NCBI GenBank assembly: GCA_037974665.1
Contig: CM075764.1
Span: 87,972,825 to 88,036,824 of the forward strand
Source of the DNA: Ehretia macrophylla
Lineage: Eukaryota; Streptophyta; Magnoliopsida; Boraginales; Ehretiaceae
Length of the DNA: 64,000 bases
Direction: 5' to 3'
Part shown: positions 1 through 12,548 of the stretch, piece by piece
How positions within the stretch are numbered: the stretch's first letter is position 1
Layout of the letters: each line of letters starts with the position of its first letter
The notes under the pieces: model-generated
The model's input: the letters and a program-made list of their open reading frames with translations, nothing else
Told to the model about the DNA's origin: nothing
Databases searched by the model: none
Translations under genes and position numbers: made by a program

Positions 1-384
1 TAAATAAATAAAGCTATTGGAAAAGTTTCAAAATAAATTATAGAATATCATCATAAAAATAAATAAAAAATAAATCTATTGAAAAAGTTTTAAAATAAAA
101 AGTAATTAAAAATAAAAAATATCATAAACAATTAACAAATATAAATAAAAAATTTAAATTAAAATAATATGTCTAATTAAAATATAGAGATATTTTGAAG
201 TAAAACAAAAATAAGGAGCCTCTCAGGGAGGCTGTTGGAGTGAAGTTGAAATAGAGATTCATTGAAATTAAATGTAAGGAAGTTGTTGGAGTAAAACTGA
301 AATAGGAAATTCTTAGATGTAGAGAAATTGTCTAAATTCTCTACATGTAAAGAAAAAAAATTAAGGAAACTATTGGAGTTAGCC
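1..384. mobile_element. PIF/Harbinger-like MITE, right-hand part
   Basis: AT-rich sequence full of AAAATAAA-type strings, then several copies of a GTTGGAG motif near 231-240, 274-282 and 372-378. It ends ...CTATTGGAGTTAGCC at 384, followed by TTA. The related copy at 40047 starts TTA-GGGCATCTCCAACAG, so the two ends form imperfect terminal inverted repeats with a 3-bp TTA target site, the signature of the PIF/Harbinger superfamily. The left end of this copy lies outside the window. Superfamily assignment is inferred from termini and target site only; there is no transposase. Confidence 0.55.
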
Positions 385-440
385 TTACTCCTAATATCGA
401 TGGTATAACAGGGGGCATAAGAGTATCACGAAGAATAATT

Positions 441-596
441 CTTACCAAAACTCTTCTCTTGTTTATCGTTAAGTAGTGTGTTACTCCTCTTAATAATTAA
501 AAGATGAGGGTTCGAATCTCATAAAAATAAAAACAAGTAGGAGAACGGGGTGAAAAAAAAAAAAAAAAAAAACCTCTTACTGAAACTCTTCTCTTG
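441..596 (+). mobile_element. tRNA-type SINE with target-site duplication
   Basis: Body at 462-575 with a B-box-like GGTTCGAATCTC (509-520) and a poly(A) tail (553-572). It is flanked by direct repeats at 441-461 and 576-596 that share the exact 14-mer AAACTCTTCTCTTG and differ at two positions over 21 bp. B box, A-tail and long target duplication together indicate a Pol III SINE retroposed by LINE machinery. The A box is not clear. The body of about 114 bp is short for the class, so it may be 5' truncated. Confidence 0.65.
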
Positions 597-1624
597 GTTA
601 CCGTCTTATCCTTGTTCAATTACTCTGTAGCCTCTATCTTTTAAAAGCTACTCAAAAGAAAGCGTAAATTACTTGTATAGTTCCTTAATTGTAAGGCGGC
701 AGACAAAATTGGTTCCCATTTTTAAAAAATGAACATTTTGATACTTGGAATTACAATTGTGGGATGTCATTAGTCTCTAACTCAAATTTTATTTAAAATT
801 TGACATGCACATATTTTTCTCGTGTCAAAATATCAAATTTTGGATGTAATTTGGGTTGAGGATTTAGAACTTTACATTATTATAAGTTCCGAGATCAAAA
901 AATTTATTTTAAAAGATTAAAAAATAATTTATATTCCATAGTATAGTTGAGTGATTGCAAAATTAATTCGCCCCCCAAAAGAAATAAAAACTACCTACTG
1001 AGTCATAATTTTCTCATATTTTGCTAGTCCCAACAGGTAAAATTGATGCTGTTGCAAATCTTTTTTTTTTGGTGGTCAAAATGCTGTTGCAAATCTTAGA
1101 AAAGGGCAGTTACACAATTTTAATGTAGGTCATAGTGGTATCAGGTATGGTATACAATATGCCTTAATTGCCAATGATAAAAAGAGAAGGAAGAACCTTT
1201 GCAAGCAAATTTTATGCGAGTACTTGTTTAACTCTTTTTTTGAAAGCATAATTTCAGTTTTATGAACTTTGGTCCATTATTGAAAATTGTGTCCATGCTC
1301 ACCCTGTTTTCTTGACATGATTTATATGCAAAAAGTGAAATTTCTTCTATTCAACAATTGGAATATGGTCCTGATGGAAGAAAATTCAAGAGGAGAAGAC
1401 CCTTCCTATTGTGAACTTTGTTTTTATTCGGATCATTTTTCCGTCGGATGGAAGACTTTTTCATACAAAAAGTTTATTCTTATGTAAATTACACATAAAA
1501 AGAAGACCTCTGGGATCGGTGTTCATGTAGAACTTTTGTTAGTTTTGTTCACAAAGAATGCAACTATGTAAAGTGTTTCCAAACACTATGTAAAGTATTA
1601 TTGGCTGAATTTTAAATGGCTATA

Positions 1625-3297
1625 CAATGGACTATTGATGAGAGACTTGGCCATTCATCTCGTTTGTCGAACTTGTTCGATTTTAATTCCACCTAAACCA
1701 ATGTCCATCTAACATTGTGTTCTTAGTTGTTTGTTGACCAACATGAATAAAAAGCAACAATGTAACTTTTATTGGTTGACAAAAGAATATAAGAAAAATA
1801 AGCAACAGTGAAATGACTAAATTAGATAATTAGGTGTAATTAAAATTAGACGAAGAGAAAATATATAATGGGTGCCCAATTATGCCTTCTATACATACAC
1901 TTTACATAAAAATCTATTAGATTGTAATGGACAAAGATAAAACTACAACAAAACTTATGAGAAATAAAAATTATAAGACAATATTATCTTAGGGTAGGTT
2001 ACTAAATCTAAGATAAACTTTTTCCTTTTCTTTTTCTTCTTTAGCAACCTGCATTCATGGTCCTCAATTCCGGGAAATAATGGGATTTCTTCTTGAGCTT
2101 TGAATACTATACCTTTGACTTTAAGACATCCCCTTCAATAGGGCATATACTTTTGAAATTTTGTGATGATCATATATTCCTTCTTGGGAAGTGAGACTGT
2201 ACAACTAAGACTTAAATTCTCCTCCTTGTATATATATGAATTTAATCAAACTTTATGTTGAAAGTCTTCTATTCAAATGAACATCTATTTTTAAAGATTA
2301 GGTTCATCTTAATTTATTTATCCAAAGTGTAAAAATGATATTGACAATGTACTATTTAAAGTACCATCAAATGGAAAACACACAAAAATAAAAAACCAAA
2401 ACTAGAATTGTTTATTAAAAGATTAAGCTGACTAACTAAAATCTAGCATCAATAAAATCAAGTCAATCAATTCTCAAAGGTTGCAAGAATACTGCGTATT
2501 CAAATAAATTTCATATCATGATATTTGATCCAGAATAGATTTATGACAAAAAGAATCTAGAATATAATTTAAGATTGATAAGTTAGATTTCCTTATAATA
2601 AATTTCTGACAAACAAAACAAGGTGGTTAAAATTTAATACTCCTAAAGTAATAAAGTAACACAAAATATCTTACCACACATATTCAAACAAAAAGATCAC
2701 ACAATGTTATAAGATAATTTTAATTGAGAAATAACAATATTTCTAACTATTAACTTCATTACATGTACAAATTTTTACATTTATTTACTCAAATAGATCT
2801 TTAATAAACAATATCTAGTTTTCATTCAGTATATTTTTATTTGATTCAGAAAAGAATACAAACACAATTCACCTAAAATCACCCTTTTGACAAATTTGAT
2901 TTACCATTGAGTGTACATAATCCCCCATATGTGCATGCATGGTGCAAAACAGTGATACATAACAATAACACTCATTCTACTTGAATGAAAACATGTATAG
3001 CCAATAAAATTTTGAAGAAAGAGATAACTTATACATTAATTGGTGTGTTTATTATTTAACCATCACTAGCTACAACCAATAAATAGAGATGAAATTTTTT
3101 TCAACAATCTAAGCGAATTCGAAAACCTTAATATTGTATATGACCTCAATATGGCAAATATATATGTGTTTGTGTTTTGAGAGGATAGAGAAAGCACATA
3201 ACACACCTAAAATAGAGGTATTTATAATTTTGAAGGATATTTCATATTAAGTAAAAAATCAATAACAAGAGGTAGCAATTACACCAGGATTAACCAC
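1625..3297. other. Intergenic, no gene seen
   Basis: AT-rich sequence without a frame longer than about 60 codons, splice-like gene structure or recognisable repeat. It probably contains old, decayed repeats that cannot be assigned by eye. Confidence 0.5.
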
Positions 3298-3300
3298 TAA

Positions 3301-4166
3301 GGCATTGTTTGTTTGCTGTAAAATATTTTTCTAATTTTTCGGTATTTGGTAACATTGAAAAATTGATCAACCGAAAAATATTTTTTGATAAAAAAAAATG
3401 TTTAGTTGAAATGAGTAAACTATATTTTCATGTCCTTTGGGATAAGAAAATATTTTTCACTTATTCTACCCTACCTTTACCCATCCCACCCCAACCCTAC
3501 TCTTACACCTACACCCACCTCAACCCATACCACTCCCATCATATTTTTAATTAATTATTATTAAATAAAAATTAATTAATTTAATATAAAAATTAACTAA
3601 TTAAATAATAAAAAATATTTATTAGTAAAAATAATTAATTTTAGTTTAATGACTAAATAATTAATTAACATTAATTTAATTAATTATTTGATTAATTTAA
3701 GATTTTATTCATTTAATAACTATTAATTATTTATTTAAAAATTAAATTAATAGTAAAATTATATTTAATATTAATTAATAATAATAAATTAATTAATTTA
3801 ATATTTTTATTTATTTATTAAATATTAATTAATTATATATCTAATCTTATAAATTAATAATAATCAATCGATCAATTACTATTAATTTATGAAATTATTA
3901 ATTTATTTATTATGTATTAATTAATTTTTTTATTATTAATCATTTTAAAATTTATTAGTAATTAATTAATTTATTTAATTAATAATATTTTTTCAAAATT
4001 AAAAAAATAATATTTTTATTTAATTTTTCACTATTACATTCAAACACAAAAAATATTTTCCACTATGACAACCAAATACTAGAAAATATTATGTTTTCTA
4101 GAAAATTATTTTTTTCTTGAAAACATTATCCACCAACAAGTTATTTTACGGCAAACAAATAGAACC
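3301..4166. mobile_element. Tourist-like (PIF/Harbinger) MITE
   Basis: Starts GGCATTGTTTGTTTGCTG and ends so that its reverse complement reads GGTTCTATTTGTTTGCCG, an imperfect terminal inverted repeat. The trinucleotide TAA flanks both sides (3298-3300 and 4167-4169). The interior is extremely AT-rich, made largely of TTAATTAATT permutations, and non-coding. TAA/TTA target duplications with a GG(C/T)..TGTTTG terminus are typical of Tourist-type MITEs. At 866 bp it is at the long end for a MITE. Confidence 0.75.
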
Positions 4167-4169
4167 TAA

Positions 4170-4709
4170 GAAATTAGTAGCAAGAAATGCCCTATAGATA
4201 TATTTGTCGAAGACCTATACATATATCTAGGACATTACCTATGGTACCTTGTGTAAAACCCTGCATACATTCATGCATTTACTTATATGAGTTTATGAGT
4301 ACTAACGTGCACTTGTATTATCTTACTTGTACTCACAGGCTTCTATGTGCACTTACATCGTTTTATGTACATTGAGTGTTTTAGATAAAGTACATATTAG
4401 TTAAATATCTTTTAATGTCTTATATATAAAATATTACTAGGTATAGTAGAAATAAGTTAGAAACTAAGTTAGAATTATAAGATTTAAGTAGAACAACTTC
4501 GGGGTAACATTGCAAATATTAGAAAACTTTTGGGGTCAAATTACAATTATGAGAACTAATACTTGGAGACCAAGTTTGGCAGTCTAAACTGGATATCACA
4601 TACACTAAATCGTACAAGGAACACCCCGGTCAAATTAGAGAGGAAACAGATAAACTTTTACATTTTAGAAAACACGAGGGGTTGATTAGCAAAACTTACA
4701 AACTTTAAG
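4170..4709. other. Intergenic, no gene seen
   Basis: Short AT-rich stretch between the Tourist-like element and the solo LTR. Only small chance frames; nothing recognised. Confidence 0.5.
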
Positions 4710-7705
4710 TGTAAAGCCCGGCACAAGATCACATGTGCATATAGATCATATCAAACATAATTAAATCATTTTATGTGCTTTTATGTCAATTTATGTGTAA
4801 TTATCTCGATTTATGTGCATTCTATCGTTTAACGTGCATTTGAGTAATTTATATTGCGTGGCTAGTAATTGAAACCAACTAAGTTCAATAGTTAACTAGA
4901 ATAATTAAATTAGAACCAAAGCAATTAGAAATAAAGTTGGAATGGCATGCTAGTAAATAACCTTCTAGTTAGGAGGGCAACTTAGGCAATTAAATATTAG
5001 ATATTTCATCCTCCTCATACATTATTCTATCCTAGGCAAAAACACACACAACACACACAATATCAGCCCACACAACACACACACACACGTTGGAGCTTAG
5101 GAGAGAAGAAAGAACAAAGAAGGAAGAGGAGAAAGGACAAGTTATTTTCAGCCATTTCCTTGCTTCTACTCTTGCTTGCTAGCATTCTACTTGCTCTATT
5201 TGCTTCTAAGCTTCAACACCAAGGTGAGGGTTCTTTCAAAATGAGTATTTATGATAAACAAATGCATATTGATGGTTTTATGAGGCTTGTATGGAGTTAT
5301 AATTGCAAATCCATGGTTGAAATGTTGTTGGAGCTTGTTATTGATGGTTTGAATCAAAGATGATGTTGCTGGAATTTTTGGGTGTTCTTGATGGTAAAAC
5401 TTGTATCTAGCTATGTAGATATGTTTGATTATTGCTTATTTAGGTTGCTAGAGGTTGCTTGGTTGTATAGTAGTTGATGTTGATGATTTAGAAGCTAGAA
5501 CATGCAAGAATCTCGGATTTGTCTAACCAGAAATTTTAGCCTGTTTTTATGACTAGATGATTTTATAAAAATCTGGAGAATTCAGAAAATGAAGAAAACT
5601 CATAGAGGAACATTTCTTCAGTTGACCATGTCATGAGAAAAAAATCGTTTTTATGCTCGAAAACATACAAGACAGTAGGTATTAGAAATTTTGCTGCCAC
5701 TGGACAGATTTGTACAAACTCGAAATTTTAGCCCGTTTTTATGAATAGATAATTTTATAAAAATCTGGAAAATTCAAAAAATATAGAAAACTCATAGAGT
5801 AACATTTCTTCAGCTGGCCATATCATGAGAAAAAATCTTTTTCATCCTCAAACACAAACTAGGAAGTAAGTTATGAAATTTTTGCTAAATCTGGACAGCT
5901 CACTGTCTTCGATTTCTTTTACATTGTAAAAATAGCAAACGATCTCAGAATTGAACAAAAATTTCACAGTAGCTATATTAGGCAGTTAGGAATGAACTTT
6001 GTGTTTTGTAGATCGTCAAATTCTATTGTTAAAATGCTATGAATTTTCTATTTCTGAAATGACGCAAGAACAGCTTGCAATCTGGACAGAAAAACGTAGT
6101 TGCACGAAATAGGTTATAACTCAGTCGTTTTGGGTTGGAATTGAGTGTTTCTTGATTCCAGAATCATCTACACTCGAAGATATTTAATTCTATACCAAAA
6201 ACATAGTAATTGGAGTTTAGGAATGTAGTTAACTGATTTGCTAAAGTTGGGTCAATGCAATGACAAAAACAATGGCTTAGATGAATTATTTAAGTGCTAA
6301 TGCTTAGCCTATTGACGAAATGGCTACGTTGCTTGTTCTTACTAATGTGAAATGATATTATCTAACTTCTAGATATGTTAGGACACTTGTGTGATCATTT
6401 ATATGGATTATATTTCTTCTTGCTCGATAATTACCCAGATTGCTAGAAATGTATAACTATGTGAATGTTTTGAACTCGATGTCTATTTGAATGTTATAAA
6501 TGCTCGTGTTACTTGAACTTGAATTTGAAATGGTGTCAAAAGGGGTTGCAACCACCTAGTCTTGGCATGGTAGTGTGCATACTACGCCGGACATCTTCGG
6601 GGTGTCGGTGATCTTATGTCTACCATGGTCCTATTTCCCTCTCGCTCGGGAACATTGATTTCCTTGGAGAATCGGGTTGTAGGTTTGAGTATTGTCCAGA
6701 ATACTCTATTGGGGAGATAAGGAAGGAGATGTTGAACATCTCAATTAATAGTGAGGTAGACCAACTCCACCGCTTGATATATGATATATAATCACCATCT
6801 CGCTTGGGGGCATTGACTTCCTCGGAGATGTTGGAAAGAGTAAGTTATTTCTTACTTAGTATGTGATATATCACTTGAATATTTATACTTGAATAGTTTA
6901 TTGACTGCACATCTTGCGTACATTGCATCCACGAATTTACAAAAAGGTTTATGTAAAGGAAAAATGTATTCAAAAACTCTTTCCAGATTCTCCCTTCGCT
7001 GAGCTTGGATGCCAAATAAGCTCACCCTCATTTCCCCCCCCCATTCAGGTGTAAGTGAGCCGGAGTACAATACTTGATGATTGTGTGCTAAGGGAAAATA
7101 TGTTCGTGGCTTTAAACTCTAGTGATGAAGTTGTATAATATGTGGTATTTGAATTAATGTAATGGTTGGATGTCGTACTTATATATAAGTTTTTGGTTAT
7201 ACGAATGATATATGTTTTACCTTGGAATTAGATTGTCGATTTAATATGTGTTGGACGAATTATATTGTGCTATTGGAAGTTGGGGTTGAGGAGTTGTAAT
7301 GAAGGATTTGGAGTTGTTGGTTTGAAGCTTTTCTATTTGCAGGTTAAAACTGAAAAATTCAAAATACAGCCGTTGTGCTGCCCGATTTTTGAAGAAACTA
7401 ATAATAGGCTGAAATTTGACTAAGTATGGATTGGTAACTAAATCAACTAAGTTACAACAAGATTTAGTCCCTCGACTAAGGTAAATGAAATTGAATAATT
7501 TAGAATTTGGTAATTGAGATATAATTATTTAAAAGTCTTGAAATATTGAATTATGATAATAGTGTTCGAGCTATTGTAATTGTGCCTTAGCGGACTTAGG
7601 TGGAGCGATCTTCTTAAACCCGTGGCATCATGATCCCAGGAATGTTGGTGATTTATTTATGGTATCAGAGATTATATTAGCGATTGGAAAATTGGGGTCA
7701 TGACA
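4710..7705 (+). mobile_element. Probable solo LTR of a long-LTR gypsy element
   Basis: Begins TGTAAAGCCCGGC and ends GGGGTCATGACA, so it is TG...CA bounded with partly inverted termini as in plant gypsy LTRs. Internal landmarks match the other long LTRs in this window: a GC-rich island at about 6546-6700, a hairpin GAGCTT...AAGCTC at 7001-7023, a CAGG at 7046-7049, and a block near 7615 (CCCGTGGCATCATGATCCC) almost the same as one at 45402 in another solo LTR. No internal coding domain follows. A clean 5-bp target duplication is not visible (TTAAG versus CTTTG), so the borders may be off by a few bases. Confidence 0.6.
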
Positions 7706-8486
7706 CTTTGTGTCAGGTCCAAGATATATGTATAGGGCATTTTTCAGAAGAAAAAGATGAGGAAATTATAACGGGAGATGTAAAGAAAGAACTAAGAAAA
7801 AGAAACCACCTAACAAAGCGAGTAATTGAAATGAAAAAGAGCAAGCTAAGACTTGTTTTTGTCGTTCATAAGTGCATAGACTGAATAATAAAATATATGA
7901 CATACGACGGTCTACATATGGCTAATTGTGATACACATTATATAAAGGTTGCACTTCTCAGTTATGGTCCAACTAAACAATAAAATGAATCGAATTGTAA
8001 AAATCTACTCTAATTTTTATAATATATTTAATTATATATTTTATTATTCCTATCCCAATTCCTCCACTCCTAGGTCATACACAAATGATGTTATAATCAA
8101 TCCAAATATTAAAAGAATATAATCCTTATTATGAATTGTGCTTTTATTTCTTTTCCTTATATGGTCTTTGTTTTTCTACTTTTAAGACAATGAGAAACTA
8201 GAAATATTTTCTTAAAATTGTATATGCCTCGTATTTTCTTTGAGGTATGAGTCTCTGCATAACCTTTTCGCACTAATTAGTGTTCTACCGTTGGTATTCA
8301 AATAATATCTTATCAGAATAATGTAATGGCCAAAATAACCAATTGATATAGCCATATCACTATCCAAGGTTCAATTATATTTTTAACTAATGATGAATTA
8401 TACACATGTTCACTAGCTAGGCCTTCATAATTTTGGTGTTGGCTAACAATGAGAAAAGTATTTGGATCAGAGAACGACCAAATGCT
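7706..8486. other. Intergenic, no gene seen
   Basis: AT-rich, with only a 66-codon frame (7684-7884) that overlaps the LTR edge and resembles nothing I know. Confidence 0.45.
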
Positions 8487-10027
8487 CAGGGGCGGACCTA
8501 CTCTATATGGAGTGTAAGCAAAGGCTTACACTAAAAAAAAATTAATATGGTTAAGTGGCTAGAGAAGTGCTTTAAAATCCTTTGGTGCTACACGTCGCGG
8601 GTTCGAGTGCTTCAGGTGGCAGATATTTTTTTGCAGTGCACTGAGTTTTAGTTTGTAATGTATTTTTTTTTTTTTAAAAAAAAAAAAACTTGCTCACTTT
8701 CCCAAATCAAAATCAAACCCAAACCTTTCTCTTTCTTTTACAACCACATGCATAAACCTAAACCTTTTTCTCTCCTTTACAAAGCACACACACAAATCCA
8801 TCAATATCCATCCCAAATTGGCAGATTCCTAAATCAAACCCATTTGGCAAGGTAACATCTTTTTCCTCATGTTTTTTTTTTTTTTTTCATTCGAATTGAT
8901 TTGCAATTTTTGTAATTTTTGTATTTTGTTGTAAACGACTGGGAATTGCCTTTTGTCATTTGCAAGCTTTATAATCTAACTCACTTTTGCTGTATTCTTA
9001 CGATAAAATAATTAGAGCTTTATCTTAATACATCTTTCTTTTGATTTCTAAATAACCTCTTTGCAAATGTGTTGCTGTGTTTTCCCTAAATAGCTATCAG
9101 TTTTTCTTGATAATTGGGTGAGGCTTCCTTTACTCAATTCTTTTTTCCCATTATTTTTCGAAAACGATAGTTGGGTCACTGAGTAATATCAAGAATCTAC
9201 TAAACATATCTCGTCCTTCTATTTATCCGATGAAAATATTTTCTAGTATTTTGCTTTCAAGAAGTTTATAAGCAATGTTTGGGTCATAAATTGCACTGTT
9301 TCTGGATTATTACAGAAATTAAAAGAATTACTGAAATGTTCTTAAAGTTCAGAGGTGGTTTGACTTGAGATAGATAAGGAAAGATTACGTTATGCTATAT
9401 GATGACTATTGGTTTCTTTCAATGTTTGTGCTTATGCTTACTCTGACATAGTGACACTATTTGATTTTTATCTATATCTTTTGGGGTTTGGCTAGAGCAG
9501 TTGAATGCTAATTGGGTTTCTTCAATCGACTATCATTTAATGTGCCACCATCTTAGCTTAGAATCTTTAGCTAATGTATTTAGTTACTCTAATTTTCCTG
9601 ATTGGATGTAAACATCTTCTTTTATCTGGATTAGTTATGAAAAGTTGAGCATTTTGGACTCTGTTCCAGTGTCATTAAAATTGTGAATTTGAAGAAAACA
9701 AATGTTGTGAAGACTGAATTGCGGAATCGAATGGGAGATGATTTGATGAATGATTGTTTAGTCCTTTACATAGAAAGAGACGTATTTGAAGGCATCGACA
9801 ATGAATTGATTATTCAACACTTTCAAAAAATGCATTCACGCCGGGAACAATTATAAAAGGTACTTTTTGTATTGCTATACTTTTTAGTTACTTTTTTCCT
9901 CTCTTTTGTATTTAAAATGTGCTTAATATGTATTTATTTATGTATATATAAGTTTACTTGAATATTTGGTTATTCACTATATTTTTGTGGTGCATGCACT
10001 GACCCCCGAAGCCTGGGTCTGCCATTG
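8487..10027 (+). mobile_element. Deleted hAT transposon
   Basis: Left end CAGGGGCGGACCTA, right end complementary to CAATGGCAGACCCA, an imperfect hAT-type terminal inverted repeat. Flanking 8-mers CAAATGCT (8479-8486) and CTAGTGCT (10028-10035) agree at 6 of 8 positions, fitting the 8-bp target duplication of hAT elements. Inside are a pyrimidine/poly-T region and a single surviving transposase exon near the right end, so this is a non-autonomous deletion derivative. A tRNA-like patch (GGGTTCGAGTGC at about 8599) may be a SINE inserted early in the element. Confidence 0.7.
9670..9856 (+). pseudogene. hAT transposase, last exon (dimerisation domain remnant)
   Basis: After a TTCCAG acceptor-like site the frame reads about 62 codons to a TAA at 9854-9856. 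It contains LRNRMGDDLMNDCLVLYIER, then an E-x-IDNE-x-II-x-x-F-Q-x-M stretch and a terminal SRREQL. This matches the C-terminus of plant hAT transposases of the TTF-zinc-finger/hAT-dimerisation type, where this helix-rich segment mediates dimerisation. No BED or TTF zinc finger and no catalytic core are present upstream, so it cannot encode a working transposase. The exon itself has no stop or frameshift, which suggests the deletion is not very old or the exon is under little decay. Confidence 0.75.
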
Positions 10028-10035
10028 CTAGTGCT

Positions 10036-11291
10036 ATAGTAATTAGACTTGGGATCTATTAATCAAATATTGTATTTATGCTTCAAGTTCAATTCTTGTA
10101 TTTTCCTTGAATTTCTTGTGGAATGCATCATGATTGTTCTTAAATCATCAGACTTACCAAACCCTAATAGGAGTTATATAAGATCACTAACAAAATTAGC
10201 TCATCAAGGTCTCTTTCTAAAGTGACTGTGATCAAAATCAATTTATTTATGAGAAAAAAAAGATCACTTTGAATCAAAATCGTTATTAGTTGGAGGTATA
10301 ATATTAAGGGTAAGAAATGGATCAAGTGACCACAAATTTATGATAAATCATTTAGGGTCAGCGTTGCAGATTATAAGACTTCATATCATCCTAAAGATCA
10401 TCAAAGATTAGTATTCATAATTTATCACTTGTTTTTTTAAAAAAAATTTAACATGTGATTATCTATTTAAATCTCATTGAGGCTAGTTTTAAGCATCAAT
10501 ATATATATATATTTTTTTCTTATCCTTCACGTAGATATAATATGTGTGTGTGTGTGTGTGTATATATATATGTATGTTTGTATGTATGTATGTATGTATG
10601 TATGTATATTTAAGCAGCCACAAGTGAATAGTTAGTCCTGAGATGTGAAACAATGCATACTATAGAAAATTAACCTGAAATAGAAATGACAGTAAGTCTG
10701 TTATCTATAAAAAATGACATAACTACATAACTGTTTAGTATAACCTCTAATCAAACTATAACAGATACTCAACCTATTCTAAAATTACTTACCACAACGT
10801 TACTATTAAGTATCCAAAAAGAAACGAGCACCTGTACTTGTAATTGTTTATTCTGGAAAAGAAATTAGTTTAAACAGAAAATCAACCAAAAAATATTTTT
10901 AAAAAATTCAATTTAATGTCAAAAGAGTTCAAAAATAAAATGAATTGAATCACATATGCAACGTTAATAAAATTTATACTAAATTATATAGTCATTACCA
11001 TATTTATCAACTTAACCTTATAACATAACATATATGTATCATGTGTGTATATATGGATCTACATAAAACTATATACATATTTAATAAATTAATAATTGAA
11101 TTTTGAGTTTCATTTTCTATAATTTTAAAACCTATCCAGTTTACTTTCGCTTATCCTTTATAACAATCAAACCCGAATAGATACCCTATTGTTTATTGGG
11201 TTTTCAATCAGTCAAATAATTGTGGGTTTTAACTTTAAGCGCTACTCACTTTCATTCATAACAAGAAATACTATGTTAACCAACCAACGAC
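10036..11291. other. Intergenic AT-rich DNA
   Basis: No gene-like frame. It contains the compound microsatellite at 10543-10608 and otherwise undistinguished AT-rich sequence. Confidence 0.5.
10543..10608. repeat. Compound microsatellite (TG)n(TA)n(TGTA)n
   Basis: Uninterrupted TG repeats to 10560, TA repeats to about 10571, then TGTA units to about 10608. Likely length-polymorphic. Confidence 0.9.
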
Positions 11292-12548
11292 ATGATAAAT
11301 CTATATTTTTTGTATTTTAATCCATTAAATCATGTATAATTGTATTATAATTTTGGGCTTAACTGTATATTTGATACAAATTTAATGCAATTTAGGTTTT
11401 GAAGAGTAAATAGCAAAAATGATATCAAATATCAATATTTGGAATAATTTTTAGTGCAACACTAAAGGAAAAGGTAGAACAGATTTGAAATGAGCTAAAT
11501 GAGATTGAATTTGGCGAAATCGAGCGCGAAAACAGATTCAGGACGCTGTAAAACTTTAAAATGGACCTGGTCAACATTTTAGTCAATAGTCAAAGTCAAA
11601 TGGGCTGGTCAAAGTCAAAATTTGATATCAAAGTTCACCTGCCACACCTTGATGCACGTGCCCGCGCACTTTACTTGTATGCATGTGCACTTTTTGACAA
11701 AATGGCAAACAACGTTTTACACATGAAAAAAAAATAATGTGCAACTGAGCACCGCGTGCGCTGTTGGGAATGGTTTGCCCTAAAGACCACATGAATTAAG
11801 ACATCTCAGCATGATGGATACAAAAATATCCTCACTTGTTTATTATTTCAAAAATAAGGATCTAACATGCCATAATAAGAAATTCAAAACAATAAATTGA
11901 AATTAAGAATAAAAGTTACCGAATTTAGGCATGTCTTGATTTGTCCACCTTGATTTTCTCAATAGCTATAGCGCTATTCCACAAGTCCGACCTTTATTTT
12001 AGGACCTTAACTAGACTAAACTAACTAAACAATTTACAACAATTAATAACTACAAAATGAAAAACGAAATAAAAGATGTATTCTGGAATTGAGTTTTCAA
12101 CTACAATTTATAAGCTGGAGCAGGGCACCGCGCGCACGTGCACTACCATGCCTAGTTGTACATTACTTTTTTTTGCACGTGTAAAAAGTTGTTTGCCATT
12201 TTGTCGAAAAATGCGTGCGTGTCAAGGTGTGGTAGGTGAACTTTGACTTCAAATTTTGACTTTGATAAAAAAGTTGACCAGATTTATTTCAAGATTTTTT
12301 AGTGTCTTGAATTTATTTTTGGGCTCGGTTTAGCCAAATTCAATCTTGTTTAGCTAATTCCAAAGTTGTTTTGCCATTTCCTTAAGTGTTATATTGAAAA
12401 TTGTTCCAAATATTGTATTTGATATCATTTTTGCTATTTCCTCTTCAAAACCTACATTGCATTAAATTTGTATCAAATTTATAATTAAGCCCAAAATTAT
12501 AATGCAATTGTACATGATTTAATAGGTTAAAATATGAATTTATCACGA
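11292..12548. mobile_element. Foldback element with long inverted repeats
   Basis: The left arm (about 11292-11765) is the reverse complement, at roughly 80% identity by eye, of the right arm (about 12125-12548). Outer ends are CATGATAAAT and ATTTATCACG. The arms carry matching landmarks: TTTTGGGCTTAA (about 11353) with TTAAGCCCAAAA (about 12485), and TGACAAAATGGCAAAC (about 11695) with GTTTGCCATTTTGTCG. A spacer of about 360 bp separates them and has no coding frame. I see no target duplication, so the class (MULE-like or other foldback) is open. A transcript through it would form a hairpin of more than 400 bp. Confidence 0.7.

Larger units (their letters stand above)
1..1624. repeat. Segmental repeat, copy 1 (copy 2 at 40320-48868)
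   Basis: This stretch aligns by eye with 40320-40887 plus 48398-48868. Copy 1 has the uninterrupted target site GTATA at 1150-1154, where copy 2 carries a 7.5-kb gypsy element. It also has the uninterrupted site ...GGCTATA at 1618-1624, where copy 2 carries a copia LTR. Copy 1 holds about 600 bp (about 240-840) that copy 2 lacks; the break in copy 2 falls at a TTGGA microhomology. A short frame at 1287-1487 (66 codons) is shared with 48532-48774 at roughly 80% residue identity, but I recognise no family in it. Confidence 0.8.

Noticed and set aside
3309-3554. 81-codon frame ending in a proline- and tyrosine-rich tail as a small secreted peptide
   Set aside because: It lies wholly inside the Tourist-like MITE next to its terminal repeat; a chance frame in transposon DNA.
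5040-5090. ACACAC-rich stretch as a satellite or CRISPR-like array
   Set aside because: Just a short (CA)n run in an LTR leader; no spaced repeats. No CRISPR array is expected or seen in this plant DNA.
8535-8625. tRNA gene
   Set aside because: A-box- and B-box-like strings are present, but no cloverleaf can be folded with paired acceptor arms; more likely a SINE or hAT subterminal sequence.
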